Shown: in pieces, positions 44,108 through 53,022 of the stretch
Layout: the number at the start of each line of letters is the position of its first letter
Position numbering within the stretch: the first letter of the stretch is position 1
DNA from: Methylobacterium terricola
GTDB taxonomy: Bacteria; Pseudomonadota; Alphaproteobacteria; Rhizobiales; Beijerinckiaceae
Direction: 5' to 3'
NCBI RefSeq assembly: GCF_006151805.1
Contig: NZ_VDDA01000019.1
Span: forward strand, 1-64,000
Length of the DNA: 64,000 nt
The notes under the pieces: generated by a model
What the model saw: only the letters and a program-made list of their open reading frames with translations
Database searches by the model: none
What the model was told of the DNA's origin: nothing
Position numbers and translations under genes: made by a program

Positions 44108-45007
44108 ATGATCCCGCTAGAAAATTCCAAATATCGTATCTACAACGTATCTAATGATATAAATTTTATTCTAGATGCGCAGAACTCACTGCATCTGCGA
44201 GCTATTCGCCTTTATAAAATGCAAATCGCAGTCCTTTTTGGACATAAACTCAACGATAGGCAACGGGATAAAAAGGAATATCCAGATCAATATCTGGCAG
44301 TTAGTAATGATGTGCTGGCCTCAGCAGACGCTTGTGCTGCTACCAAGTTGCTGTGGCACATTGATAAGACTTATAAAATCGAAGAAAATCTAAGTGAAAA
44401 TTATCTAGATAATCCAGATGCCAGAGACATATTGCGAAATATACTAAGAAATCCAGGCAGTATCCGAAAATTTGCTGTTGCACATAGTCCAAGAATGCTC
44501 GACCTCAAATTACAGATCCGCCGTCGTCATCAGCGAAGATGCGCCCCATTGTATGACTTCTCTCTCCGCTACGACGTTGAAGATACCAAACAGAAAGGAG
44601 GATGGAAAACAGCCTTATCTCTCTTCAACCAAAAGCAAGGCACCGACGCACATGCCACAATCAGAAAGTACTATCCGTATTTAGGCGGTGAAACAGTGGG
44701 TAAGCAATGCCGAAAAGAGTGGGATTTTCTCGCGGGATTTGTTTGGAATGGCCATTTTGGCAGCCAGCTGTTTCAGCCCAAGAGAACTAGTTGGGCGCTT
44801 TTTGCTAGAAATTTGCTGGAGAAAGCTGGAGATTTGCCAGGGTTGCGACGAGCGGTTGGCGAGTACCAATTTGTGAAGGCGCGACTGGAAGAGCGAGACT
44901 ACGAGCTCCTGACGCTCAACCTCGCCCATCCATTACCCCCCGCCGCACCGACGCTCCAGCCCCTCCCTGAGGATCTGCTGGATGCAGTTTCTTACAAAGA
45001 ATCATAG
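44108..45007 (+). CDS. AT-rich orphan protein, 299 aa
   Basis: I do not recognise this protein. It is soluble, Lys/Asn/Ile-rich in the first two thirds (NSKYRIYNVSNDINFILDAQ) and becomes GC-rich and Pro-rich at the end. The DNA from 44100 to about 44700 is much richer in A and T than anything nearby and uses codons such as AAA, ATA and TTA that neighbouring genes avoid. That is a strong sign of recent transfer from a lower-GC host. GAGG lies about 8 bases before ATG 44108. A hairpin follows the gene. Orphan AT-rich genes in such places are often toxins or defence genes, but nothing in the sequence proves it. Confidence 0.65.
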   Translation: MIPLENSKYRIYNVSNDINFILDAQNSLHLRAIRLYKMQIAVLFGHKLNDRQRDKKEYPDQYLAVSNDVLASADACAATKLLWHIDKTYKIEENLSENYLDNPDARDILRNILRNPGSIRKFAVAHSPRMLDLKLQIRRRHQRRCAPLYDFSLRYDVEDTKQKGGWKTALSLFNQKQGTDAHATIRKYYPYLGGETVGKQCRKEWDFLAGFVWNGHFGSQLFQPKRTSWALFARNLLEKAGDLPGLRRAVGEYQFVKARLEERDYELLTLNLAHPLPPAAPTLQPLPEDLLDAVSYKES

Positions 45008-45016
45008 ACTTAGGAA

Positions 45017-45040
45017 GGGGTCGCCACACAGCGCGACCCC
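45017..45040 (+). terminator. hairpin after the AT-rich gene
   Basis: GGGGTCGC (45017-45024) and GCGACCCC (45033-45040) form a perfect 8-bp stem with an 8-base loop, 10 bases after the stop codon. No T-run follows, so termination is uncertain. Confidence 0.4.
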
Positions 45041-45102
45041 CTACCCGATGTGACGTGGCGTACAACGGCCTTGCCCTCAACCCGAGGGCTGGAGGCCACA
45101 AC

Positions 45103-45429
45103 ATGGTGGAACAGAACAAGAGCTCGACCAAGCCGTTGATGTACGACGTGCATCAGCGCCGAGTCCATCCCATTGGCAGCAGTGTGCGCTGGCGCATCGG
45201 CTACACCACCGACCGACCGGTGATCATCGACTACTCCGGTCTCGTCGGTCTCGGTCTGCAGTTCGGCCTTGAGCAGATCGAAATCTTGGAGCTGATCCTG
45301 GGCGAAACCTTCCCTGCGTCGCTCCATCCGCCGGAGAAGCCGATGGGCTGGACGGGTGCCGAGCAGTGGCCCTACCAGGAAGCCGTTGCTGCCCTCATCG
45401 CGGCGGGCGAGCGCAAGCGCGTCGGCTGA
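45103..45429 (+). CDS. unknown protein, 108 aa
   Basis: A small mixed alpha/beta protein starting MVEQNKSSTKPLMYDVHQRR. GGAGG lies 8 bases upstream of ATG 45103, which decides the start over an ATG-like site at 45055. The middle has a hydrophobic strand-helix part (IDYSGLVGLGLQFGLEQIEI). The family is not recognised. It sits in the accessory block between the AT-rich orphan and a larger unknown gene. Confidence 0.55.
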   Translation: MVEQNKSSTKPLMYDVHQRRVHPIGSSVRWRIGYTTDRPVIIDYSGLVGLGLQFGLEQIEILELILGETFPASLHPPEKPMGWTGAEQWPYQEAVAALIAAGERKRVG

Positions 45430-45588
45430 TATAGCGCCGTTACCTCTAGGCGCTTCTTCAACACACCGCCACGGTCGGGCTCATCCCCCCTCCGCGGCGG
45501 CCCCCCTCATCAGCAACGGCGCACCCGCGATACCCTGCATTTCTCGTAACGAGAACGGCGCGCGTTGCTCCACCAAGGCCAAACTATC

Positions 45589-46572
45589 ATGACGAAGCGC
45601 AAGCGCGGCACGAAGAAGCCCGAGCAGTTGGATGATGCTTGGACGACTGAGCCCATCGAGGGAAGCAACGATCGCGGACCGTTCCTGCCGGACAACTCGG
45701 ACCTTCGGCGTCGTATCAAGGAGAACCCGAACGGACTGGCGTTGGAAGCCCAGTCCAAGTTCCGCAAGCTGAAGGCGGGCTACCGCCGCGACCTGTACGA
45801 AGTGCTGGCCATGTGCGTCGGCATCGGTCGCCACTACTCCAATGATTATAAGGCCTGGAAGGCGTTTTTCGATCAGCCGTTCTTCCAGACCGGCAAGCAG
45901 AAGCTGAAGGCGCGCACTCACCATACTGACGCGCTGCGACACACGATGAACTACGTGTGCGACGCGACGTCCAAGCAGGCGCGCAGCCGTACCGGCAAGT
46001 ACGCTGCCGCCCTCCACGAGATCATGACCGTCGGCACGCCGGTCCACCTCGTAGCCGAGGAGATCGAGCAGGCCGGTGGCATCGAGAAGCTTTACGAGGC
46101 CTATCTGGAGCGGGAGGCGCTCAAGCCGAAGAAGGGGCGCAAGCAAATTCGGACCGAAGAGGACTACGCCGCCGCCAAGCAGTACTACAACTTGGATGAT
46201 AAGCGGGTGAGTGCGCCGAAGGACATGATCCTGGCCGATTTAGAGGATGGCGGCTCCTTCGAGGAACCGGACGACGTTGAAGCGGGGGAGGGCGAGGAGA
46301 GCGTAATGGACCGTGGCTGCGATGAGGACACGGAGGACGGCGAGCAACTCGATATCCTTGATGATCTCGAGTTTGGGGTGACGCCGGTGGTCGAGCGTGG
46401 TCGTGACCCGGCGGGGCGGCGGACCATTGAGCTCGAGGTCAACTTGAAACAGCAGTCCCGCTTCTTGAATATGAAAGAGGGACAGAAGGCGGTGATCCAC
46501 GTGATATGCTTCGGTACAGATAAAGAATTCCTGCGGCTTCGGGCGCGCAAAGCGGTCTGGAAGCGTCGCTGA
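45589..46572 (+). CDS. unknown protein, 327 aa, acidic C-terminal half
   Basis: A basic N-terminus (MTKRKRGTKKPEQ) leads into a helical region with many charged and aromatic residues (SKFRKLKAGYRRDLYEVLAM, NDYKAWKAFFDQPFF). An acidic disordered linker follows (EPDDVEAGEGEESVMD), then a short C-terminal beta part (RFLNMKEGQKAVIHVICFG). This plan suggests a DNA- or protein-binding accessory protein of a plasmid or island. I do not recognise the family. It is followed by a hairpin terminator. Confidence 0.6.
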   Translation: MTKRKRGTKKPEQLDDAWTTEPIEGSNDRGPFLPDNSDLRRRIKENPNGLALEAQSKFRKLKAGYRRDLYEVLAMCVGIGRHYSNDYKAWKAFFDQPFFQTGKQKLKARTHHTDALRHTMNYVCDATSKQARSRTGKYAAALHEIMTVGTPVHLVAEEIEQAGGIEKLYEAYLEREALKPKKGRKQIRTEEDYAAAKQYYNLDDKRVSAPKDMILADLEDGGSFEEPDDVEAGEGEESVMDRGCDEDTEDGEQLDILDDLEFGVTPVVERGRDPAGRRTIELEVNLKQQSRFLNMKEGQKAVIHVICFGTDKEFLRLRARKAVWKRR

Positions 46573-46585
46573 ATGTGATTTATGC

Positions 46586-46615
46586 GCTGGGGCGGGCAAC
46601 CGCCCCGGCAATTTG
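46586..46615 (+). terminator. hairpin terminator after gene at 45589
   Basis: The stem 46586-46595/46600-46609 (GCTGGGGCGG with CCGCCCCGGC, one G-U pair) has a GCAA tetraloop and is followed by AATTTGTAAA. It lies 14 bases after the stop codon. Confidence 0.55.
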
Positions 46616-46717
46616 TAAACTATTTGCTATCTAATTCTAGCCTCAGCATCAATATGACCGAGATCTGGATGTTGGAATACGCTAAATATCTATGAATAAA
46701 TTAACACATAAATCCAT

Positions 46718-47314
46718 CTAGATTGCGTTGCGTACTTTACCGCTATCATCGAGCTCGGAAATCGCCCGAGGTAGGATGATCACACTATCAAAGTCCGCTC
46801 GGCGACGCTGGAGGGACTTGAACAGGTAAAACGCGGCGCGCCGGGGCGTTTGGGTGATGGGCTCGGCGTGAATGCGAGCGACAGCGCCGCGGGTGTAGAG
46901 GGCCTGGTGGGTGGCGAAATGAGCGTCGAGGCCTTCACGGAGGCGGCTCCGGGGCGGGATGAGGGCGAGCCCCTGGTAGTGCAGACCGTTGTTGAGCGTG
47001 ACCTCGCGCAGGCTCGCCTTGGCCCCCTTCGGCACGGGCCAGTCCGGAACGAGGACCCATTCGGGGAGGCGATTGCGGTGGGCGGGGGAGCGAGGCTTGC
47101 GGGCAACCCGGAGCAAGAGGGTCTTGTAGGCCTCTGTGATCCCCTGCTTCATCTCCCCCAGTACCCATTCCCGGGGGCCCCGAAGGGGCTTGTATAGGAG
47201 GGAGAGGATGTAGGGGGTGTACCCTTCTCCCATCTTCATGATCAGCATGTCGCTGTAGGCATGTACCAGTGTGGTGATGTGGAAATCAGTGTCTATATGC
47301 ACATGACTCTCCAT
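46718..47314 (-). CDS. possible HUQ-type Rep-like protein
   Basis: A 198-aa protein starting MESHVHIDTDFHITTL. The segment NGLHYQGLALIPP has His112-x-Gln114, and AAFYLFKSLQ has Tyr163-x2-Lys166. This H-x-Q strand followed by a Y-x2-K helix resembles motifs II and III of rolling-circle Rep/HUH endonucleases. Several His/Glu residues between them (RIHAEPIT) are also typical. The protein is short and lacks a helicase domain. It stands alone on the minus strand within accessory DNA, as a replication gene of a small mobile element might. The assignment is tentative. Confidence 0.45.
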   Translation of the reverse strand: MESHVHIDTDFHITTLVHAYSDMLIMKMGEGYTPYILSLLYKPLRGPREWVLGEMKQGITEAYKTLLLRVARKPRSPAHRNRLPEWVLVPDWPVPKGAKASLREVTLNNGLHYQGLALIPPRSRLREGLDAHFATHQALYTRGAVARIHAEPITQTPRRAAFYLFKSLQRRRADFDSVIILPRAISELDDSGKVRNAI

Positions 47315-47338
47315 ATGCACTCCGCATAGGAAGCACAT

Positions 47339-47929
47339 TGCAAGCTGATGAATGCAGGCCTCGAAAGCGTTGGCATACCAACGGTCGGGGGAAGCTGCAG
47401 CTGAAATTATATTTTACCGACTCCTGATTTGGGACATCAGCGTCAAAACCAGTCAGATCAGACCGTTTGTGATATCTTATGGTGCAGTGTAAACAAGTTA
47501 ATCCGCACAATATCTCGGACTGATAACGATCGAATAAACGCCGAACTCCCAAACATTGGTGTCCATAGGTTAAGATATACAAGTCCAATGTTGTACCATC
47601 ATGCCGGCAGCAGCGCCTGCACTATGACTCCGTCGATCTATGCGTCCGCGTTGCCAGGGGTACCCCGCCGAGTCGCGTTAGCAGCACGCTACCCAAGGCG
47701 CCGCGGGGAGGCGTTGAGTAGACTGGCCAGCAGTGGGCCTTCATAGGCCGCCTCAAGGACGAGGCGAGCTCGGGTCACGTTGGCCCCCGGTGCCAGACGG
47801 CCCGTCCTGCATCAAGCCGTCAAGGCTCCTGCAGCGTGGTAGGCCCAGATTTAGGTGTCCCGTCAGGCCAAATCACGACTCGGTAAAATAATCTTTGCCG
47901 GATTTATTGCCGGGGTCGGAGATCGTACG
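47339..47929. other. non-coding stretch, AT-rich in part
   Basis: About 590 bases upstream of both neighbouring genes, containing AT-rich segments near 47400-47600. It could contain the origin region expected for a Rep-like gene, but no clear nick site or iterons were recognised. Confidence 0.35.
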
Positions 47930-48202
47930 ATGAATCCAAAGTATAAAGGCTCACTCTTGGGCCTACAAAACGCCGTCATCGACTGCGGGGTGTTCGGGGA
48001 TTGGTCTTGGCACGACCGCGAACGCCTGCATCGGTTCCGCTCGGACGAAGGCGAAATCATTCAATGGTGGCCGAGCACTGGGACCGTCGTGTTTCAAGGC
48101 CGGCCAGGTCAACTGCAGCGCCACCTTACCGTGGCGCTCACGCACTTGGTTGCGACCAACGATGGCGTGCGGGTCATCCGTACGCGGGCGGTCATTCGCT
48201 GA
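47930..48202 (+). CDS. unknown protein, 90 aa
   Basis: A small protein beginning MNPKYKGSLLGLQNAVIDCG, with a Trp-rich middle (FGDWSWHDRERLHRF, IQWWPSTGTVVFQG) and a C-terminal helix. Family unknown, but composition and a downstream terminator support a real gene. GGAG lies about 8 bases before ATG 47930; the open frame extends to 47855. Confidence 0.55.
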   Translation: MNPKYKGSLLGLQNAVIDCGVFGDWSWHDRERLHRFRSDEGEIIQWWPSTGTVVFQGRPGQLQRHLTVALTHLVATNDGVRVIRTRAVIR

Positions 48203-48212
48203 AGCATCGGAA

Positions 48213-48246
48213 GCCGGGTGGGGGTCTCCTCCACCCGGCATTTTTC
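48213..48246 (+). terminator. rho-independent terminator
   Basis: GCCGGGTGG (48213-48221) and CCACCCGGC (48231-48239) form a 9-bp stem followed by ATTTTTCG. It lies 10 bases after the stop of the 90-aa gene. Confidence 0.8.
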
Positions 48247-48471
48247 GTGGCGAAGCAAACTCCACCGCAGCATACGCCGGCATCGGTGATGCCTGCGCCG
48301 CCGCTCGCCGCATCGCTTGACGGCGTAGCCATGGGCGGCGGCGTCGAGCGTCACCATTGGCGCATCCGCCGCTCGAAACTGCACGCGGCCGTCGATACGC
48401 TCGGCCATCGGACCGCCTCCGTGAGCCGTGCCGCTCGGCAAGGTTCCACCCCTCGCATCTCAAAAATCCAC

Positions 48472-48497
48472 GGAACTCCCCTCCGAGCTTAGCCGTT
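48472..48497 (+). promoter_or_regulatory. EcfG-type general stress promoter
   Basis: GGAAC (48472-48476), a 17-base spacer and CGTT (48494-48497) match the known consensus of the alphaproteobacterial general-stress sigma factor EcfG. It lies 38 bases before the start of a small exported protein, followed by DUF1328 and CsbD genes, all typical members of that regulon. Confidence 0.75.
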
Positions 48498-48534
48498 CTT
48501 AGCACATCAGACAGTCAAGCTTCGGATTGCTGCC

Positions 48535-48777
48535 ATGAAGACCGCTCTCCTCTCCGCGATGCTTGCCGCAGCTGTGACCCTCGCGGGCTCCGTTGCGGCG
48601 TCGGCCGAGCCGAGTGCGGCGGTCTACCTCGGCGATACCGGGCTGCGGCTGCCCGTCAGCACGCTGACCGCGCCGGAGGCCCCGCCCACCACGGTTCAGG
48701 CCGCGCCGGCAACTCCGCACGCCGCCTTGCCCCGCAAGGTGCGTGTGGTGCTCGCCTCGCCCTACGCGGTCCGCTGA
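48535..48777 (+). CDS. small exported protein of the stress operon
   Basis: An 80-aa protein with a Sec signal peptide (KTALLSAMLAAAVTLAGSVA, cleavage near ASA) and a Pro/Thr/Ala-rich mature part of about 55 residues without Cys or known domain. It would reside in the periplasm. It is first behind an EcfG-type promoter and is followed 34 bases later by the DUF1328 gene. The function is unknown. Confidence 0.7.
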   Translation: MKTALLSAMLAAAVTLAGSVAASAEPSAAVYLGDTGLRLPVSTLTAPEAPPTTVQAAPATPHAALPRKVRVVLASPYAVR

Positions 48778-48811
48778 CTGGCATTTTCTCACTCCTTGGG
48801 AGCTCACCTCC

Positions 48812-48988
48812 ATGATGTCCTGGGCTGTCACCTTCCTGGTCGTGGCGCTGGTCGCCGCCCTCTTCGGTTTCGGTGGGATCGCCGGCACGGCGATGGAAGC
48901 TGCTAAGCTGGTGTTCTTCGTGGCGATCGTCCTGTTCGCGATCTCGGCCGTCGTCGGCCTAATGCGCGGTCGCGCCCCGCGCGTTTGA
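48812..48988 (+). CDS. DUF1328 (UPF0391) small membrane protein
   Basis: A 58-aa inner-membrane protein with two hydrophobic helices (WAVTFLVVALVAALFGFGGI and VFFVAIVLFAISAVVGL), the standard DUF1328/YtjA pattern with a GGIAGTA turn between them. The role is unknown, but the family is strongly stress-associated. The start may be either of two adjacent ATGs (48812 or 48815). It is the middle gene of the stress operon. Confidence 0.85.
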   Translation: MMSWAVTFLVVALVAALFGFGGIAGTAMEAAKLVFFVAIVLFAISAVVGLMRGRAPRV

Positions 48989-49025
48989 AGCAATCTCCTT
49001 TCCCTTAAGTCGCAGGAGCAGTCCG

Positions 49026-49229
49026 ATGAGCAGCACCACCGACAAGATCAAGGGTCTGGCCAACGAGGCGATCGGCAACATCAAGCAGGGCATCGGCAGC
49101 GCCACCGGCAACGAGAAGCTTCAGGCCGAGGGCAAGGCCCAGGAGCTGAAGGGCGAGGCTCAGAAGACCACTGGCGACGTCAAGGACGGCATCAAGAACG
49201 CCGCCGACACGGTGAAGAGCAAGCTCTGA
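49026..49229 (+). CDS. CsbD family stress protein
   Basis: A 67-aa hydrophilic helical protein (DKIKGLANEAIGNIKQGIGS) with the repeated K-G-x-x-x-E pattern of CsbD proteins, first known from the Bacillus general stress response. The function is unresolved. It follows the DUF1328 gene after 37 bases and is followed by a strong terminator, closing the operon that starts at the EcfG-type promoter. Confidence 0.88.
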   Translation: MSSTTDKIKGLANEAIGNIKQGIGSATGNEKLQAEGKAQELKGEAQKTTGDVKDGIKNAADTVKSKL

Positions 49230-49255
49230 CGCGCCACTCAGGCAGACTGAGGTAA

Positions 49256-49282
49256 GCCGCCCCACGCAGGGGCGGCTTTTTT
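49256..49282 (+). terminator. rho-independent terminator of the stress operon
   Basis: GCCGCCCC (49256-49263) and GGGGCGGC (49269-49276), with a 5-base loop, are followed by TTTTTT. A textbook terminator 26 bases after the CsbD stop. Confidence 0.9.
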
Positions 49283-49341
49283 ATTCACGCGGATCATCGG
49301 AACTAGAATTGTGATTCTACCCACTGGGTGGGCGTCGGCTT

Positions 49342-52245
49342 TTAACGGCGGCGCTGATGGCTATGGATGAGACGGCGTAGCATTCGCGAGAGCTGGTCGG
49401 CCGAGTAGGGCTTGTGCAGCAACTCGAACCCGTGCGTGCTGTTCTGCGCGAGCACGTGACTGTAGCCCGAGGCGAGCAGCACCGGCATCGTCGGCAGGCG
49501 GCGGCGCAGCTCTTCTGCCATAGCAATGCCGCCTATTCCGGGCATCACGACGTCCGAAAACACCGCGTCGAACCCGTCGCCGTCGCGGCCGAGCCGTTCC
49601 AACGCGGCCTCCGCGTTGGCCGCCCATTCGGTTCGATAGCCCAAATCCTCGAGGATCTGGGTCGCGAACTTTCCGACCTCGATGTTGTCCTCGACGACCA
49701 GCACGCTCAAGCCGCGCCCGTCGGGCGCGGGACTGGTCTCCTCGAGGTCGTTCGCCTGGTCCACCGGCGCCGCAACCTCGGGCAGGTAGAGCGCGAACGT
49801 CGTGCCTTCGCCGACCACGCTTCGCACGCTCACGTCGCCGCCCGACTGCTTAGCGAAGCCGAAGACCTGCGACAGCCCAAGGCCCGTGCCCTTGCCCACC
49901 TCCTTGGTCGTGAAGAACGGCTCGAAAATCCTGGCCAGGTCCACCTCGGCGATCCCGCTGCCGGTATCGCTGAGCTCTATTTTGGCGAATGGGCCAGGAC
50001 CACCCCCGTGTCCCCGGATCGGCGGCATCGGTAGTCCGCAGGTGAGCCGCAAAGTCAGCGTGCCCTCGCCCTCCATGGCGTCGCGGGCGTTGACCGCCAT
50101 GTTGACCAGCGCGGTCTCGAACTGGCTCACGTCGGCCTCGATGAAGCAGGGATGGTCCGGCAGCTCGGTCACCACTCGCACGCGGGCACCGGTGACGGTG
50201 TCGAGCATGTCGGCGACTGCGCGCAGTCGCTCTCCGACGCTCAGCACCTCCGGCTTGAGCGCCTGACGGCGGGCAAACGCCAGCAGCTGCCCGGTCAGCT
50301 TGGCGGCACGCTCGACCGTGTCGGAGACCGCATCCATGTATCGCTTGCGCCGCTCCTCGGGGAGGTTCGGACGACGCAGGAAGTCCACCGACGAGCGGAT
50401 GATCGTCAGCAGGTTGTTGAAGTCGTGCGCGACGCCTCCCGTGAGCTGGCCCACGGCTTCCATCTTCTGTGACTGGCGCAAAGCCTCCGCGGTCGCCTCA
50501 AGCGCCTGCGCCTGTTCTCTCTCCGCCGTGATGTCGCGGCCGGTGGCGTAGGTCATTCGTCCCGCCGGGGCCGCCGACCAGGAGATCCATCGCACCGAAC
50601 CGTTCTTGTGGCGGTAGCGGTTCACGAGCCGGGGCTGCCCGCCCTCGGCTGCCTGCGTATAAGCTCCGGTCGTCTCGGTATGGTCCGCTGGCAGGACAAA
50701 CTCATTGACGTGATGGCCGACGAGCTCGTCAGGAGCGTAGCCAAGCAGGCGCGTCCAGGCCGGATTGACCCGTTGGAACACCCCGTCGAAATCGATCTCC
50801 AGCATCAGGTCCGGAGAGGTCTCCCACATCCGGTCGCGCTCGACCGTCCGCTCCGCCACCTCGTGCGCCAGCGTATCTGCCCGGGCGGCCAGCAGGGCCG
50901 TCGCATCGCGCAGGTCGGTCACGTCCTGCGCGAACACGTAGAACCCGTCGACGCTGCCGCTGGCATCGCGGCGGGGTGTATAGCGGATGGCCGCGATGCG
51001 TCGCCGCCCATCCGACCACGGCCAGTCCAGGTCCATCTGAACGGTTTCACCGGCCAGGGCCCGCTCGATCCCGGCACGACGCTCAGCTAGGCCACTCTCG
51101 CCAAGGAGGTCATCGATGGTCCGCCCCACCACCGTGTCCGGGGCGCGTCCAAACCACCACTGACAAGCGGCATTGACGAAGCGGTAGGTCAGTGTGCGAT
51201 CGATGAATGCGACCAGCACCGGTAGGGCATCGGCGACCAGCCGAAGCTCCGCTTCTCGCGCCAGCAGGGCGCTTTCGGCCTGCTTGCGGGCCGTTGCCGT
51301 GCGGGTCCGTGCGGCCACCTCGCGGATGAACAGCAGCTCGTCCTTGGTCCATTTGCGCGGAGTGGCGCTACAGACGAACAACAGCGATACGAGGCGGCCG
51401 TGCTCGACCACCGGCGTGTTCACGAAAGCGCGGGCGCTGATCGCTTCCAATGCATCAGCATGGGCGCTGGTGCGCGGGTCGATGCGAGCGTCGCCGATGA
51501 CGACTGTCTCACCGCGCTTGATGTCATCGATATAGGAGCCGAAATCTCGAAACCTGAGCGAGCCGGCGATGGAATGCGCGCCGTCGGTGGTCCAGTCACG
51601 CTCGACGTCGATCGTTTCAGTTTCAGGATCCACCAGCCCGTATCCGACGAGCTGAACGCCCAGGGCTCGGCCGAGGATGCCGCTCGCCACGTCGGCGAGG
51701 CTGGCGGTATCGCGGTCGTGCTCAGCCAGCTGATCGCTCAGCTCAAGCAGTGCCTGGCGGCGCAGCTCTCCTGCGCGGAGGGCCACCCCGGCCATGTGCT
51801 CGGCGGTGCGGTCGCGCATGATCTTGACGAAGCCGATGTGCCGATCGTCGTCGTCGCGCAACGGCATCATCTCGCCGGAGGCCCAGAATCGCTCCTCCCC
51901 CTGTTTGAGGTGCCAGCGTTCATCTTGGGCGCGCCCATTTTTGAGGGCGGTTTCCATCTCGTAGGTGACCCGGCCGTTGGCCCGGTCCTCGGGCGTGAAG
52001 AAGCGCGCGGCGTCCTGTCCGCGCATCTCCTCGGCGGTCCAGCCCATGACGTGCTCGGAGCCACTGTTCCAGTCGGTGATGGTTCCCTCGCGATCCGTGA
52101 CGACGATCGCGAAATCCAGGGCGCTCTCGAACACGGCGTTCTGACGGGCCGCATCGATGCTGCCAGTGCGAACCCGTTCGCGCAGACGCCAAACCTCCGC
52201 TTCCAGCTCCTCCCGCGAGAGATTGCTTAACTCACGTCCCGGCAC
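49342..52245 (-). CDS. hybrid sensor histidine kinase (PAS-GAF-PAS-PAS)
   Basis: A 967-aa soluble hybrid kinase. The order is a short coiled N-terminus (SREELEAEVWRLRERV), PAS (about 40-155), GAF (165-315), PAS (325-455), PAS (470-590), a dimerisation domain with phospho-acceptor His in GGVAHDFNNLL near 630, an ATPase domain with DTGSGIAEVD and GKGTGLGLSQVFGFA, and a C-terminal receiver with phospho-Asp in AVFSDVVMPGIGG near 905. No membrane helix is present, so the signal is cytosolic. The kinase half is close to that of the gene ending the window, indicating duplication. It converges with the stress operon. Confidence 0.9.
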   Translation of the reverse strand: MPGRELSNLSREELEAEVWRLRERVRTGSIDAARQNAVFESALDFAIVVTDREGTITDWNSGSEHVMGWTAEEMRGQDAARFFTPEDRANGRVTYEMETALKNGRAQDERWHLKQGEERFWASGEMMPLRDDDDRHIGFVKIMRDRTAEHMAGVALRAGELRRQALLELSDQLAEHDRDTASLADVASGILGRALGVQLVGYGLVDPETETIDVERDWTTDGAHSIAGSLRFRDFGSYIDDIKRGETVVIGDARIDPRTSAHADALEAISARAFVNTPVVEHGRLVSLLFVCSATPRKWTKDELLFIREVAARTRTATARKQAESALLAREAELRLVADALPVLVAFIDRTLTYRFVNAACQWWFGRAPDTVVGRTIDDLLGESGLAERRAGIERALAGETVQMDLDWPWSDGRRRIAAIRYTPRRDASGSVDGFYVFAQDVTDLRDATALLAARADTLAHEVAERTVERDRMWETSPDLMLEIDFDGVFQRVNPAWTRLLGYAPDELVGHHVNEFVLPADHTETTGAYTQAAEGGQPRLVNRYRHKNGSVRWISWSAAPAGRMTYATGRDITAEREQAQALEATAEALRQSQKMEAVGQLTGGVAHDFNNLLTIIRSSVDFLRRPNLPEERRKRYMDAVSDTVERAAKLTGQLLAFARRQALKPEVLSVGERLRAVADMLDTVTGARVRVVTELPDHPCFIEADVSQFETALVNMAVNARDAMEGEGTLTLRLTCGLPMPPIRGHGGGPGPFAKIELSDTGSGIAEVDLARIFEPFFTTKEVGKGTGLGLSQVFGFAKQSGGDVSVRSVVGEGTTFALYLPEVAAPVDQANDLEETSPAPDGRGLSVLVVEDNIEVGKFATQILEDLGYRTEWAANAEAALERLGRDGDGFDAVFSDVVMPGIGGIAMAEELRRRLPTMPVLLASGYSHVLAQNSTHGFELLHKPYSADQLSRMLRRLIHSHQRRR

Positions 52246-52643
52246 GCCACACCCTTCCTCGAAGCTAACTCATTACGAAAACAGAGAAATCAGCGTCACC
52301 GTCCCATGCTCCAATCAGGCCTGAATTGATTGGCGCGCGACCGAATCGTAAACGTTATGCCAGAAATTTTCCACCTGTGGGCGCCTCGCATAACGGTCAA
52401 GGCGAGCGCCCAAGCGCAATGTGAGCGAAGTCAAAATCTGTCGGAAATGGCTTCTTTAGAGCTCAAAATCGATTCGAGAATGGACAACAGAGATATTTCG
52501 ACGGATATAAACCAATGTACTCGCGTCTAACGCGGAGCTTGCCGCCATAATGCATGTTTATATGCCTGCAGCGTGTCGCACCACGAGACGCCCAGTCCAT
52601 CCTATCAGCCAAGTTTGTATCAGCTGCATACTTCACATGTAAG
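52246..52643. other. non-coding stretch
   Basis: About 400 bases, AT-richer than average, between the hybrid kinase start and the receiver gene end. It must hold the kinase promoter. No gene or strong repeat was recognised. Confidence 0.4.
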
Positions 52644-53018
52644 CTATTCAGCGAACCGTCGAAGCGTAGCCTCGATTTTCCGCCGGTCGAACGGCTTGCC
52701 GAGCACGACCCCGCGGGATGGGATCTGCGTGGCATCCCACGGCTGCGAGGAAACCATCAGCAGTTCGATCGGCGGCCAGCGATCGCGGATCAGCAGCGCC
52801 AGCTCCATCCCGGCGGTCGAGCCGCGCATGTCGAGGTCGGTGAACACCGTGCGGATGTCGGTGCGGGCTTCCAGAATCTGGATCGCCTCGACGATGTTGG
52901 TGGCTTCAACGGCTTCACAGCCCGCATTCTCGACGAACTCGGTCAACGCCATCATCAGGATCGGGTCATCCTCGACAACGAGAACTCGGGGCAAGGCCGG
53001 GGGGTGAGACTGACCCAT
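52644..53018 (-). CDS. single-domain response regulator
   Basis: A 124-aa stand-alone receiver. The acidic pocket is VVEDDPIL, the phospho-Asp is in TVFTDLDMRGS near residue 62, and the switch Lys lies in VVLGKPFDRRKIE near 110. There is no output domain. It starts five bases after the stop of the HWE kinase gene, so it is that kinase's partner, as is usual for this kinase family. Confidence 0.88.
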   Translation of the reverse strand: MGQSHPPALPRVLVVEDDPILMMALTEFVENAGCEAVEATNIVEAIQILEARTDIRTVFTDLDMRGSTAGMELALLIRDRWPPIELLMVSSQPWDATQIPSRGVVLGKPFDRRKIEATLRRFAE

Positions 53019-53022
53019 GGAA

